From Nocardia sp. NBC_01329 (lineage in GTDB: Bacteria; Actinomycetota; Actinomycetes; Mycobacteriales; Mycobacteriaceae), in contig NZ_CP108381.1 in assembly GCF_035956715.1 (NCBI RefSeq), positions 2,852,001 to 2,916,000 of the forward strand: a DNA stretch of 64,000 nucleotides. The letters run 5' to 3'. The notes beneath the pieces were generated by a model, which was not told the DNA's origin, did no database searches, and saw only the letters and a list, made by a program, of their open reading frames with translations. Shown in pieces: positions 16,664 to 25,089 of this stretch; the first letter of the stretch is position 1; every line of letters begins with the position of its first letter. Position numbers and translations under genes: made by a program.

Positions 16664-17368
16664 ATGGAAGAGAACGCACCGGCAGGGGGAGCGACGGCGC
16701 GGCGGATCCTGGTCGTGGACGATGAGCCCACCATCGCCGAATCGGTGGCCGCACGGCTGCGCGCCGAAGGGTTCACGGTCGACACGGCCCACGACGGGCC
16801 CGCCGCAGTTGCGGCGGTGACCACGTTCGATCCCGATCTCGTCGTACTCGATGTCATGCTGCCCGGCTACGACGGGCTGGAGGTGTGCCGGCGAATCCAG
16901 GCCGAACGTTCGGTGCCCGTGCTGATGCTCACGGCCCGCACCGACGAAACCGATCAGCTCGTCGGGCTCGGTGTCGGTGCCGACGACTACCTGACCAAAC
17001 CGTTCTCGCTGCGGGTCCTCACCGCGCGGGTGCACGCCCTGCTGCGCCGGGTCGAACGCGCCGGGGCACACAACGGCACGATGATCACCGTGGTCGGCGA
17101 TCTGCGTATCGACGCCGACCAGCGCCGCGTCTGGCGTGGCGGTACCGAGGCCCAGCTCACGCCGCTGGAATTCGACCTGCTCGCGCGGCTGGCCCGCCGG
17201 CCGCGGGCGGTCCTCGCCCGTGAACGCCTCCTCGAGGAGGTGTGGGACTGGGCCGATGCCGCGGGCACCCGCGCGGTCGACAGCCATATCAAGGCGCTGC
17301 GCCGAAAACTCGGCGCCGATCTGATCCGGACCGTCCACGGGGTGGGTTATGCCCTGGAGGCTCGATGA
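16664..17368 (+). CDS. OmpR family response regulator
   Basis: This 234-residue regulator has a receiver domain (about 12-125: ILVVDDEPTI, DLVVLDVMLPGYDG with the phospho-acceptor Asp, VLMLTARTDE, GADDYLTKPF) and a winged-helix output domain (about 140-230: QLTPLEFDLLARLARRPRAV, AVDSHIKALRRKLGADLIRT, VHGVGYAL). It is upstream of and overlaps a sensor kinase gene by 4 bp. It starts 15 bp after the YihY gene and may share its transcript. Confidence 0.95.
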   Translation: MEENAPAGGATARRILVVDDEPTIAESVAARLRAEGFTVDTAHDGPAAVAAVTTFDPDLVVLDVMLPGYDGLEVCRRIQAERSVPVLMLTARTDETDQLVGLGVGADDYLTKPFSLRVLTARVHALLRRVERAGAHNGTMITVVGDLRIDADQRRVWRGGTEAQLTPLEFDLLARLARRPRAVLARERLLEEVWDWADAAGTRAVDSHIKALRRKLGADLIRTVHGVGYALEAR

Positions 17369-18465
17369 GTGAGGGTATCGCCGCACGCACGGCGGCCGGC
17401 CACCGCGACGGGCCCGGGCTCGTGCGCGGAGCTCGCCGGGCAGCGGATCGGCTGGCGGCGGTGCTACCGCGTCCGCTGGACCGGATTCGTTCCGTCAAAC
17501 TCAAGCTGGCCGTGCTCATGACCTTCGCGGGCGGGCTCGCCTTCGGCTGGTTCCGGCTGCGGATCGGCTGGCTGCCGCCGATGACCACACTGGCCGCCAT
17601 GGTGATCGCGCTGGTGTCCTCCCAATTCTTGGCACACGGCATCACCATGCCGTTACGTGAGATGACCGCTGCGGCCCAGCGGATGGCGCAGGGCGACTAC
17701 ACGAGCAGGGTGCGCGCATCCTCGCGCGACGAGGTCGGGCAACTGGCCGAGGCGTTCAACCGGATGGCCGCCGACCTCGCCGCCGCCGACCGGCAACGCC
17801 GCGACCTGATCGCCAACGTCTCCCATGAATTGCGCACGCCGATCACCGCGCTGCACGCCGTACTGGAGAACCTGGTGGACGGGGTTTCCGAGCCCGACCC
17901 GAAAACACTGGAAACCGCGCTCGCCCAGACCGACCGGCTCGGCCGTCTCGTCGCCGAACTCCTCGACCTGTCCAGTATCGAAGCGGGCGCCGTACCCCTG
18001 GAACGCGAAGAGCTGAGCATCACCGCGCTTTTCGCGGAAGTCGTGGCCGAGGCCGAGGTGACAACGGCGGGTCTGGGCCGCGGTATCCGCTTCCGCGGCA
18101 CGGTCGACCCCGGCACTGCCACCGTGTACGCCGACCGGGGCCGCCTGCAGCAGGTTCTGCTGAATCTGCTGGACAACGCCGCCCGGCACGGACCGGCCGG
18201 CGGTGAGGTCCGCCTCCACGCCCGAACTGTGGGCGGCGATGCCGTCATCGATGTCGACGACGACGGTCCAGGTATCCCGCACGCAGAACGCGAGCGCATC
18301 TTCGATCGTTTCACCCGCGGCGGCAGCACCGACGGGGGCGGCACCGGACTCGGTCTCGCCATCGCACGCTGGGTGATCGATCTGCACCACGGTCGCATCG
18401 CGGTCATCGACCCCGGCTCACGGATCCGCGTGACCCTGCCGGCCACCGAGACCCGCACCCACTGA
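17365..18465 (+). CDS. sensor histidine kinase (HAMP, HisKA, HATPase)
   Basis: The product has 366 residues. Two hydrophobic segments around 45-95 enclose almost no periplasmic loop, so sensing is probably in or near the membrane. A HAMP domain follows (ITMPLREMTAAAQRMAQGDY), then HisKA with the phospho-accepting His in ANVSHELRTPITALH, and HATPase N (LLNLLDNAARHG), G1 (DVDDDGPGIP), F (IFDRFTRGG) and G2 (GGGTGLGLAIARW) boxes. The ATG overlaps the stop codon of the response regulator. The ligand is unknown. Confidence 0.95.
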   Translation: MSEGIAARTAAGHRDGPGLVRGARRAADRLAAVLPRPLDRIRSVKLKLAVLMTFAGGLAFGWFRLRIGWLPPMTTLAAMVIALVSSQFLAHGITMPLREMTAAAQRMAQGDYTSRVRASSRDEVGQLAEAFNRMAADLAAADRQRRDLIANVSHELRTPITALHAVLENLVDGVSEPDPKTLETALAQTDRLGRLVAELLDLSSIEAGAVPLEREELSITALFAEVVAEAEVTTAGLGRGIRFRGTVDPGTATVYADRGRLQQVLLNLLDNAARHGPAGGEVRLHARTVGGDAVIDVDDDGPGIPHAERERIFDRFTRGGSTDGGGTGLGLAIARWVIDLHHGRIAVIDPGSRIRVTLPATETRTH

Positions 18466-18534
18466 CCTTCTCTTTCCCCACCCCGGCCGCCGATCGGCTC
18501 CGGGGCGATACCGCGCACCCTCAGGAGGACCGCT

Positions 18535-20181
18535 GTGCCCGAATCATCCGCCCCGGACGGCACCGCCGAAAGAACACCACCGACCGAACCGGCGGCGGAA
18601 ACACCGGTGTCGTCGAGCTCCGCGGAATCGGCGGATACCGCGCGAGCAGCCGATACGACGGATTCCGCCGGAGCCGATGCGACCGCCGAGAGTCCCGGAC
18701 CCTGCCTGCGACCGCGCGTCCCCGATGGTCCGGGGGCCGCGGAGAACCGGATCCGGACGCCCGCCCGGCCGCCCAGCCGACACCGGGTGGCCTACCCGGC
18801 GGGCGCGCTGACCGCGGCGGCGACAGCCGGACTGGTCGCGGCCGCGACCGTGCCCATCGATCGCCCCGGAATCGGTTGGCTGGCGGCAGGAGCCGGCGTG
18901 GCGGGCGCGGTGATCGCGGTCCGTCGCCGGACCGGCCGATCCTCGAACCCGGAAGCGTCCGCCCTGCCGGTCGATCGGGACCGGCTGTGGTGGGCGCTCG
19001 CGGCACTGGCATTGCTGTCGGTCGGCACCTTCCGAGCCGCCGGATGGTTGTTCGTCCTCTGTGTCGCCGCGGCGGCGGTAGCCGGATCGCTGGCGGTGGT
19101 GGGCCGGCGATCCGGCCGGGGGATGTTCCGCGACGCGGCGGCCGTCCCGCTCGCTTCGTTCGGCGCCCTCGCATGGGTCTACACGGCGCAGACAGAGTTG
19201 CGTAACGGCTCCGGGGTTCGCCGGCGGCGCCTCGGTGTCTCCGTCGCCGTCACCCTGGGGTTGCTGGTGGTGTTCGTACCGCTGCTGGCCGGCGCCGATG
19301 CTACTTTCGCCGCGCTGGTCGAAGCGCTGATGCCACGGATGGACGGGGATACCGTGGCGCGCTGGGCCGTCGTATTCCTGATCGCGGGCATCGGAAGTCT
19401 GAGCGCCGTCTATCTGCTCGCCGGGGCCGCCACCGGCGCCGGCGAACGGAAGAGCAGTCCGCCCCGGACGCTGACCCGGTCGGAGTGGGGCCTGCCGGTC
19501 GGGGCGCTCGTAGCGGTATTCGCGGTATTCGTCGGCGCGCAATTGGTGGCGCTGTTCGGTGGCGACAGCTATGTGCAGCGCACCGCGGGCCTCACCTACG
19601 CCGAATACGCGCGCACCGGGTTCTGGCAGCTGTCGACGGTCACTGTGCTCACGCTTGCCGTCATCCTGTTCGTATTGCACAGGGCCGCACGGGATTCGGC
19701 GACCGACCGCCGGTGGTTGCGTGGACTGCTGTGCGCCGTGAGCGTTCTCACCCTGGTGATGGTCGCCTCCGCCCTCGGACGGATGTGGACCTATCAGGAG
19801 GCGTACGGGTTCACCGTCCTCCGCCTGCTGGTCGGGACCTGTGAGCTCTGGCTCGGTGTCGTGTACATCCTGGTGATCGTCGCCGTACTCCGCCTCGAAC
19901 TGGCCTGGCTACCCCGGGTCACCGTGGGGACCGCCATGGCGGCTCTGCTGGCGCTGTCCGCGCTGAACCCCGAAGGTCTGGTCGCTCAGGAGAATATCGA
20001 CCGCTGGCAGCGCGGCGAGGAGATCGATCTCGACTACCTCGCCGGCCTGTCGGCCGATATCGTCCCCGCGCTCGATCGCCTGCCCGCCGCGTTGCGCATC
20101 GATCTCCGTGACCAGCTCGAATACCGACTCGACAGCGATACGTGGAACAGCTGGAACCTGGCCCGCGCGCGGGCCCGGTGA
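18535..20181 (+). CDS. DUF4173 (DUF4153) polytopic membrane protein
   Basis: A 548-residue protein. The first 85 residues are hydrophilic and disordered (Ala, Pro, Glu, Ser). After that come about 10-12 membrane segments, with the DUF4173 pattern: two early hydrophobic pairs, VFVPLLAGADATFAALVEAL, LTYAEYARTGFWQLSTVTVL and LGRMWTYQEAYGFTVLRLLV. It ends with a hydrophilic region with SALNPEGLVAQENIDRWQRG. Function is unknown. The GTG follows CAGGAGG. It sits 69 bp after the kinase gene and could be a target or partner of that system. A GCCCGCGCGCGGGC palindrome overlaps the 3' end. Confidence 0.8.
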   Translation: MPESSAPDGTAERTPPTEPAAETPVSSSSAESADTARAADTTDSAGADATAESPGPCLRPRVPDGPGAAENRIRTPARPPSRHRVAYPAGALTAAATAGLVAAATVPIDRPGIGWLAAGAGVAGAVIAVRRRTGRSSNPEASALPVDRDRLWWALAALALLSVGTFRAAGWLFVLCVAAAAVAGSLAVVGRRSGRGMFRDAAAVPLASFGALAWVYTAQTELRNGSGVRRRRLGVSVAVTLGLLVVFVPLLAGADATFAALVEALMPRMDGDTVARWAVVFLIAGIGSLSAVYLLAGAATGAGERKSSPPRTLTRSEWGLPVGALVAVFAVFVGAQLVALFGGDSYVQRTAGLTYAEYARTGFWQLSTVTVLTLAVILFVLHRAARDSATDRRWLRGLLCAVSVLTLVMVASALGRMWTYQEAYGFTVLRLLVGTCELWLGVVYILVIVAVLRLELAWLPRVTVGTAMAALLALSALNPEGLVAQENIDRWQRGEEIDLDYLAGLSADIVPALDRLPAALRIDLRDQLEYRLDSDTWNSWNLARARAR

Positions 20182-20208
20182 CCGTGGCGGGCCGGGATCC
20201 GGTGGAGG

Positions 20209-21024
20209 CTATCCGGTCTTCCGGCCCACCGCGCCGTAGAGCGATACCTTCTTGTCGTGGCTCTTCGGATGCTCGATACCGGCATTGCGCCACCGGTGGA
20301 TCACCTCGACACCGGGATCCACCAGTTCCAGCTGTTCGAAAAAGCGCGCGACCTCCGCGCGGGTGCGCGGCCGCACCGGAATCCCGCGGTCCACATAGAC
20401 CTGCAACAACCGAGCCATGCCTTCGGGATCGTCGGGGCCGTCGTCGAACTCCGTCGTGACATGCGACATCGCCAGATAGGAACCCGGCGCCAACGGCGCC
20501 ATCAAGGTGTTCACGATGTCGTAGACATCGCCGGGTACGAAATGCAGCAGGGCCATGAGCGATACCGCGACGGGCTGCGAAAGATCCAGCGTGGCCAGCA
20601 GTTCCGGAGCGGCGAGAATGGCCTCGGGGTCACCGGCATCGGCCTGGATATAGGCGGTACGGCCCTGATCGGAACTCACCAGTAGCGCCCGCGCGTGCGC
20701 CAGCACGATCGGGTCGTTGTCCACGTACACCACCCGCGAATCCGGCGCCAGTCCCTGGGCGACCTGGTGCAGGTTGGGCTCGGTCGGGATGCCCGTGCCG
20801 ATATCGAGGAACTGGCGGACACCCTGCTCGGTGAGGTAGCGCGTGGCGTGACGCATGAACTCACGGTTCGTCCGTGCGGTCAGCCGGACCGCCGGGAAAT
20901 CCTGTAGCGCCTGCTCCGCGGCGGCCCGGTCGGCATCATAGGAATCCTTGCCGCCGAGAAAGTAGTCGTACATGCGGGCCGGGTGCGCCACATCGGTGCG
21001 AAGTTCGATAGGGCCGTCGGGCAC
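20209..21024 (-). CDS. SAM-dependent methyltransferase, DUF574 family
   Basis: A 271-residue protein with the actinobacterial methyltransferase pattern: RMYDYFLGGKDSYDADRAAA, NREFMRHATRYLTEQGVRQF, LDIGTGIPT (SAM-binding loop), VVYVDNDPIVLAHARALL and SLMALLHFVPG. These proteins are abundant in Nocardia and Streptomyces; substrates are mostly unknown. GTG 21024 was chosen because AAGGAG lies 8 bp upstream. An in-frame ATG at 21045 includes that AAGGAG within the coding region and lacks its own site. Confidence 0.88.
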   Translation of the reverse strand: MPDGPIELRTDVAHPARMYDYFLGGKDSYDADRAAAEQALQDFPAVRLTARTNREFMRHATRYLTEQGVRQFLDIGTGIPTEPNLHQVAQGLAPDSRVVYVDNDPIVLAHARALLVSSDQGRTAYIQADAGDPEAILAAPELLATLDLSQPVAVSLMALLHFVPGDVYDIVNTLMAPLAPGSYLAMSHVTTEFDDGPDDPEGMARLLQVYVDRGIPVRPRTRAEVARFFEQLELVDPGVEVIHRWRNAGIEHPKSHDKKVSLYGAVGRKTG

Positions 21025-21228
21025 GGCGAATTCTCCTTGTGACATCGAGATCGGTACACCGCAGGTATACCCCATCCGGTCAAGCCGCCCAACATGATCC
21101 GGCAGATCGATACGGTGCAGGTACGGACGCCTGCGCCGCCGCACCGATCCGTTCGCCGACGGGTTCGCCGACGGCTCCGGTCCCCGCCGGTGACCACCGC
21201 GCGAGCCGACCGCACATCACGTATTTGA

Positions 21229-21247
21229 CCCTGACACTGTGACAAGG
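21229..21247. promoter_or_regulatory. MerR-type operator palindrome
   Basis: CCCTGACACTGTGACAAGG is a 19-bp near-perfect dyad. It directly follows a TTGACC -35-like element (21225-21230) and ends 11 bp before the HEAT protein start. A dyad in a promoter spacer is where MerR proteins bind. The second gene of the operon encodes a MerR protein, so autoregulation is likely. Confidence 0.6.
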
Positions 21248-21257
21248 TTTTCACTGA

Positions 21258-21950
21258 GTGCAGGAGGTGGTCCCCATCAACACATCACCCGATTCCTCGA
21301 CAACACGCCTGCTCGAAGCGCTCGGTGCCGCGAACTCGTCCGTTCGGCTCCAGGCCGCTCTGGCAGCGGGCACGAACGCCGACCCCGGCCTCATCACCGC
21401 GCTCATGGCACGGTGCGCGATCGAGCCGGACTTCTTCGTGCGCGACATGCTCACCTGGGCGTTGACCCGGCTCCCGGCCGAGATCACGGTGCCCGTGCTG
21501 CGCGAAGAACTTCGATCGGAATGCGCGCAGGCGCGCAGCCAGGCGTTGCACACACTGTCCAAGATCGGCGACAAGGCAGTATGGCCGTCGATCACCCGCT
21601 CGTTGCTGTACGACACCGACGACGAGGTCGCGCGGAGCGCGTGGCGGGCCGCCGTCGTCCTCGTCCCGGAAGGCCAGGAAGCCGGACTGGCCGCGGACCT
21701 GGCCACCCGGCTCGGCCGCGGTGAGCGCGCGGTACAACTGAGCCTCAGCCGGGCCCTGGTCGCGCTGGGCGAGGTGATCGAACCCGTCCTGCGAAGCGCG
21801 GCGGCCGATGCCGATCCGGCGGTGCGGGCGCATGCCCGTGCTACGGAACGGCTGCTCCACGACCCGGAGGCCGCGTTCGATCCGGGCGCCGAGGAGGCGA
21901 AACGGATCGTCGCGCTCGGTCCGGAACGCGCTGGTGACGCCGCGTGCTGA
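21258..21950 (+). CDS. HEAT-repeat protein
   Basis: A 230-residue all-helical protein of tandem HEAT-like repeats, for example VRDMLTWALTRLP, ARSQALHTLSKIGDKAVW, VARSAWRAAVVLV, VQLSLSRALVALGEVI and VRAHARATERLL. HEAT solenoids bind proteins or peptides. The start is uncertain (GTG 21258 or GTG 21267), because AGGAGG lies inside the first codons. It overlaps a MerR-HEAT fusion downstream by 7 bp. The shared repeat type suggests that the two proteins interact. Confidence 0.75.
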   Translation: MQEVVPINTSPDSSTTRLLEALGAANSSVRLQAALAAGTNADPGLITALMARCAIEPDFFVRDMLTWALTRLPAEITVPVLREELRSECAQARSQALHTLSKIGDKAVWPSITRSLLYDTDDEVARSAWRAAVVLVPEGQEAGLAADLATRLGRGERAVQLSLSRALVALGEVIEPVLRSAAADADPAVRAHARATERLLHDPEAAFDPGAEEAKRIVALGPERAGDAAC

Positions 21951-22957
21951 TCGGTGAGGTCGCGCGCCACTCGGGGGTGAGTACCCGGATGCTCCGGCAC
22001 TACGACTCCCTCGGGCTGGTGCGGCCGACCGGCCGTACCGTGGGCGGTTACCGGCAGTACACGACCGAGGACATCAGGCGGATCTTCCACGTGGAAAGCC
22101 TGCGGTCGCTGGGGTTGTCGCTGCGACAGGTCGGCCGCGCCCTGCAGGATCCCGCCTTCACCCCGTCGGCGCTGGTGGGTGATCTCATCCGGCAGACCGA
22201 GGAGCGGCTGCGGCGGGAGCAGGAGCTGCTCGACCGGCTCCGGGCGGTCGAGCACTCCGCGCCGACCGGCTGGCAGGATGTGCTGCGTATCGTCGAGCTC
22301 CTGCACGGGCTCAACTCGTCGAGCGCCGCGCGCCGCCAGCAAACCGTCCTGACCTCCGCGGAGGAGATGCCGGTGTCCACCGATATGCTGGCCGCAGCGG
22401 TACTCTCCGAATCCGATCCCAATGTCGCCGGCGCCCTGCGCTGGGCCCTCGCGCGAGCGGGCGGTGACGGTATCGCGCGAGTGGCGGCCGGATTGTCCTC
22501 GGCGAACGGCGATATCCGGCAGCGCGCGGTCCTGGCGCTCGCCGAGATATCCGGCGACGAGGCGAATGCGGTCCTGGCGGAAGCACTCGAGAACCCGGAC
22601 GCGGCGGTGCGCCGGCATGCCGCCCTCGCCGTCGGCGGGCGTGGCGATACCGCGGCGGTTCCGGTACTCGTCGGAATGGTGGTCGAAGGCGCGAACGACG
22701 TGGACGCCGCCGAGGTCCTCGGCAGCCTGGCGGTGGACGCCACGCTCGCGACCCCGATCATGCACGCACTCGCCGGTGAACTCACCGCGCATCCGGCCGA
22801 CCCCGCGGTACGGATACGCCTGGCGCAGGCCCTGGCCGAGATGCCGGGCACCATAGCGCTGGCGGAACTGCGTCGATTGGCCACGGACCCCGATCCGGCG
22901 GTCTCCCTGATCGCCGCGGCGCTCGCCGGGGTACTCGAAGAACGCGCGGAAGACTGA
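21944..22957 (+). CDS. MerR regulator fused to HEAT repeats
   Basis: The product has 337 residues. Residues 1-70 are a MerR winged helix (LIGEVARHSGVSTRMLRHYD, GYRQYTTEDIRRIFHVESLR), followed by the dimerisation helix (TEERLRREQELLDRLRAVE). Residues about 140-335 are HEAT repeats: SDPNVAGALRWALARAG, DIRQRAVLALAEISGDEA, AAVRRHAALAVGGRGD, then PAVRIRLAQALAEMPG. The effector domain of a normal MerR is replaced by a protein-binding solenoid, so the signal may be a protein, perhaps the upstream HEAT protein. It is coupled to that gene and faces a 19-bp operator upstream of both. Confidence 0.85.
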   Translation: MLIGEVARHSGVSTRMLRHYDSLGLVRPTGRTVGGYRQYTTEDIRRIFHVESLRSLGLSLRQVGRALQDPAFTPSALVGDLIRQTEERLRREQELLDRLRAVEHSAPTGWQDVLRIVELLHGLNSSSAARRQQTVLTSAEEMPVSTDMLAAAVLSESDPNVAGALRWALARAGGDGIARVAAGLSSANGDIRQRAVLALAEISGDEANAVLAEALENPDAAVRRHAALAVGGRGDTAAVPVLVGMVVEGANDVDAAEVLGSLAVDATLATPIMHALAGELTAHPADPAVRIRLAQALAEMPGTIALAELRRLATDPDPAVSLIAAALAGVLEERAED

Positions 22958-22992
22958 GAATTCGCACTCACGCTCGGCCAGGGCGAAATGGG

Positions 22993-23688
22993 TCAGATCG
23001 CCAGACGTTTGGTGGTCCGCCGGAACGCCCAGAGCACCACGAGCGCGGCCAGCACCGTCAACGGTGTTCCCATCGCGATCTTGGCGATCGCCAGCCAGGT
23101 CGTCGAGTCGGCGAGGTACAGCCATTCCTTGACGACGAACCGGGCGCCGAACACAGCCGCTACGGCGAGGGTGGCGATATCGTGCGCGCGTAGCGTCATC
23201 GGGTCGCCTCGCCAGTCCCGCTCACCGCCGTGGACGAGTTTCCAGACCACACCCGTCAGCGGCCGCCGCGCCAGCACCGAGCTGAACGTGACGACGAATC
23301 CCGCCAGGGCCATCCAGATCCCGAGCACGAAGAAATCCTTCGCCGACCCGGTCCACGCGACGATGCCCACGGCGACTCCGATACCCAGCAACCCGCCGAT
23401 CGCGGAGGAGAACCGCTCCCCACGCACCAGCCGGAACACGGTGAGTGCCGCCCCGACCGCGAGCGAGATCCCGATCGTCGGCGAGAGTGGCAACACCGCG
23501 TCGGCCGCCACGAACACCACCACCGGCAGGGTCGAGTACACGAACCCCATCGGGCCGCCCATCTGGTCGAGCAGTGTCGGCTTCTGCTCGCCGGCGGCAG
23601 TCTCGGCAGCGGGCCGCGAGGCCGGTGGCGGCGCCGGAATCGCCTCGTCGCTCTCGGTCCGGTCGAAGCGCTGCTCCGTCATGGTCAT
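22993..23688 (-). CDS. DUF3159 membrane protein
   Basis: This 231-residue protein has a disordered N-terminus (about 1-40) and then six hydrophobic segments. LLDQMGGPMGFVYSTLPVVV, LSPTIGISLAVGAALTVFRL, GLLGIGVAVGIVAW and KEWLYLADSTTWLAIAKIAM are typical of actinobacterial DUF3159 proteins. Role unknown. ATG 23688 follows GGGAGG. It converges with the MerR-HEAT gene 35 bp away and is divergent from csbD. Confidence 0.85.
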   Translation of the reverse strand: MTMTEQRFDRTESDEAIPAPPPASRPAAETAAGEQKPTLLDQMGGPMGFVYSTLPVVVFVAADAVLPLSPTIGISLAVGAALTVFRLVRGERFSSAIGGLLGIGVAVGIVAWTGSAKDFFVLGIWMALAGFVVTFSSVLARRPLTGVVWKLVHGGERDWRGDPMTLRAHDIATLAVAAVFGARFVVKEWLYLADSTTWLAIAKIAMGTPLTVLAALVVLWAFRRTTKRLAI

Positions 23689-23840
23689 CCCGTCCTCCCA
23701 TGTGGTTTTCGAGCTCCACTCCATGAAAAACGATGCCGCAACGGCATACTCAAGCCGGTGGCGAAGGCCTGATTGAAGTCGCGAACGCGGGGTACGCGGT
23801 CGGTGTCCACCCGAACAACCGACCTTCGGAGGTAGATATC

Positions 23841-24083
23841 GTGGCCGAGAATCGCACTGGCCCCCGGGAAGGACTGGAAGGCGCCGTCGAGGGCGTGAAG
23901 GGCAAAGCCAAGGAAGTCGCGGGCACCGTGGTCGGCAACAACGACCTGCGGGACGAAGGTATCGCCCAGCAGGACAAGGCCGAATCGCAGCGTGAGGTCG
24001 CGCAGAAGGAAGCCGAGGCCGAGAAGGCACGCTCCGAAGCCGACGTGCAGGAACTGCGGCAGCGTTCACACCAGGGTCGATAA
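23841..24083 (+). CDS. CsbD family stress protein
   Basis: The 80-residue, very hydrophilic product carries LEGAVEGVKGKAKEVAGTVV followed by NNDLRDEGIAQQDKAESQRE, the CsbD signature, and ends in a Glu/Ala/Arg-rich helix. CsbD-like proteins are small general-stress proteins of unknown mechanism, controlled by SigB in Bacillus. GTG 23841 follows GGAGGT. I did not find a convincing SigF promoter upstream. Confidence 0.88.
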   Translation: MAENRTGPREGLEGAVEGVKGKAKEVAGTVVGNNDLRDEGIAQQDKAESQREVAQKEAEAEKARSEADVQELRQRSHQGR

Positions 24084-24256
24084 CACCGTCCTCCGCACAG
24101 CGGTCCCGCTCCGCTCGTCTCGATGACGTGGGCGGGTACAACCGGCCGACGGTGGCCGTTCCGGCCGGATGCCCGGGCGGCTACCGTCGGCGCCCCAGTC
24201 GGGCCCGCGGCCCGGCCTCACGGAGGCGAGTGGCACATCCGAGTAGCCTCGGCCTC

Positions 24257-24949
24257 GTGACTGCTGAAGCGGAGGGTGGTACGCAGGTCGAGGTTGTGCG
24301 GGTCTTCACCGACGCCGCCGGGCAGTGGGGCAACGCCCTCGGCATCGCCCGGGCAGGCGATGTGGAGGGAATCGATCATCGAGCACTGGCCGCGCGGCTC
24401 GGGTACAGCGAAACGGTCGTCGTCGAGCCCCCAGCGGGCGGTATCGCCCGGATGCGCATCTACACACCGGCCGTCGAACTCCCCTTCGCCGGCCACCCCA
24501 CCGTCGGAACAGCCTGGTGGCTCGCCGATCAGGGCACCCCGGTCCGAACCATCGAGGTCCCCGCCGGTCCCGTGGCCGTAGCCGCGACCGACGGCCTCAC
24601 CTGGGTACGGGCCAGAGCCGAATGGGCACCCGATTTCACCTTCCACGAATTCGACGACCTCGAACTCCTCCGCACGCTGCACCCCGCCGACTTCGACAGC
24701 GGGCAGCATTACGCCTGGGCCTGGACCGACCGGGCGCGCGGCACGGTACGTTCCCGGATGTTCGCTCCCGCCATGGGCATCGCCGAGGACGAGGCCACCG
24801 GCGCCGGCGCCATGGCCCTCACCGCGCGCCTCGAACGCGACCTCGAGATCATCCAGGGACAGGGCTCACAGCTGTTCACCCGGCACGACCCCGGCGGCTG
24901 GGTCCACCTGGGCGGGCGCGTGGCTCCCGATCATCCCGTCGTGCTCTGA
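24257..24949 (+). CDS. PhzF family protein
   Basis: The product has 230 residues. VVRVFTDAAGQWGNALGIAR, YSETVVVEPP, MRIYTPAVELPFAGHPTVGT and the late GIAEDEATGAGAMALTARL are the PhzF (diaminopimelate epimerase fold) motifs. The second half is shortened relative to the usual 260-290 residues. PhzF relatives act as isomerases or epimerases on small acids; the substrate is unknown here. The GTG 24257 start is supported by the N-terminus only. The gene is monocistronic. Confidence 0.8.
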   Translation: MTAEAEGGTQVEVVRVFTDAAGQWGNALGIARAGDVEGIDHRALAARLGYSETVVVEPPAGGIARMRIYTPAVELPFAGHPTVGTAWWLADQGTPVRTIEVPAGPVAVAATDGLTWVRARAEWAPDFTFHEFDDLELLRTLHPADFDSGQHYAWAWTDRARGTVRSRMFAPAMGIAEDEATGAGAMALTARLERDLEIIQGQGSQLFTRHDPGGWVHLGGRVAPDHPVVL

Positions 24950-25089
24950 CCCACATGCGAACGACCCCCTCGAACCGAATCCGGCCATCGCGGAACACCT
25001 GAGGGACGGACAGATCCGTTCCCACACTCGGGAAGATCAGATAATCGACGTGTGTCGACGTCGTCTGCCCCGGTGAGAGCGAGGCACGA

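Noticed and set aside
20155..20181. GC-rich palindrome at the end of the DUF4173 gene as a terminator
   Set aside because: It lies within coding sequence and has no U-run; termination cannot be claimed.
21251..23125. 624-codon minus-strand frame across the HEAT and MerR genes
   Set aside because: Composition is that of an antisense shadow of HEAT repeats and there is no ribosome binding site.
22993..24141. Long minus-strand frame starting far upstream of the DUF3159 gene
   Set aside because: The first 150 codons are antisense to csbD and rich in Arg/Pro/Ser; the ribosome binding site and family start support 23688.
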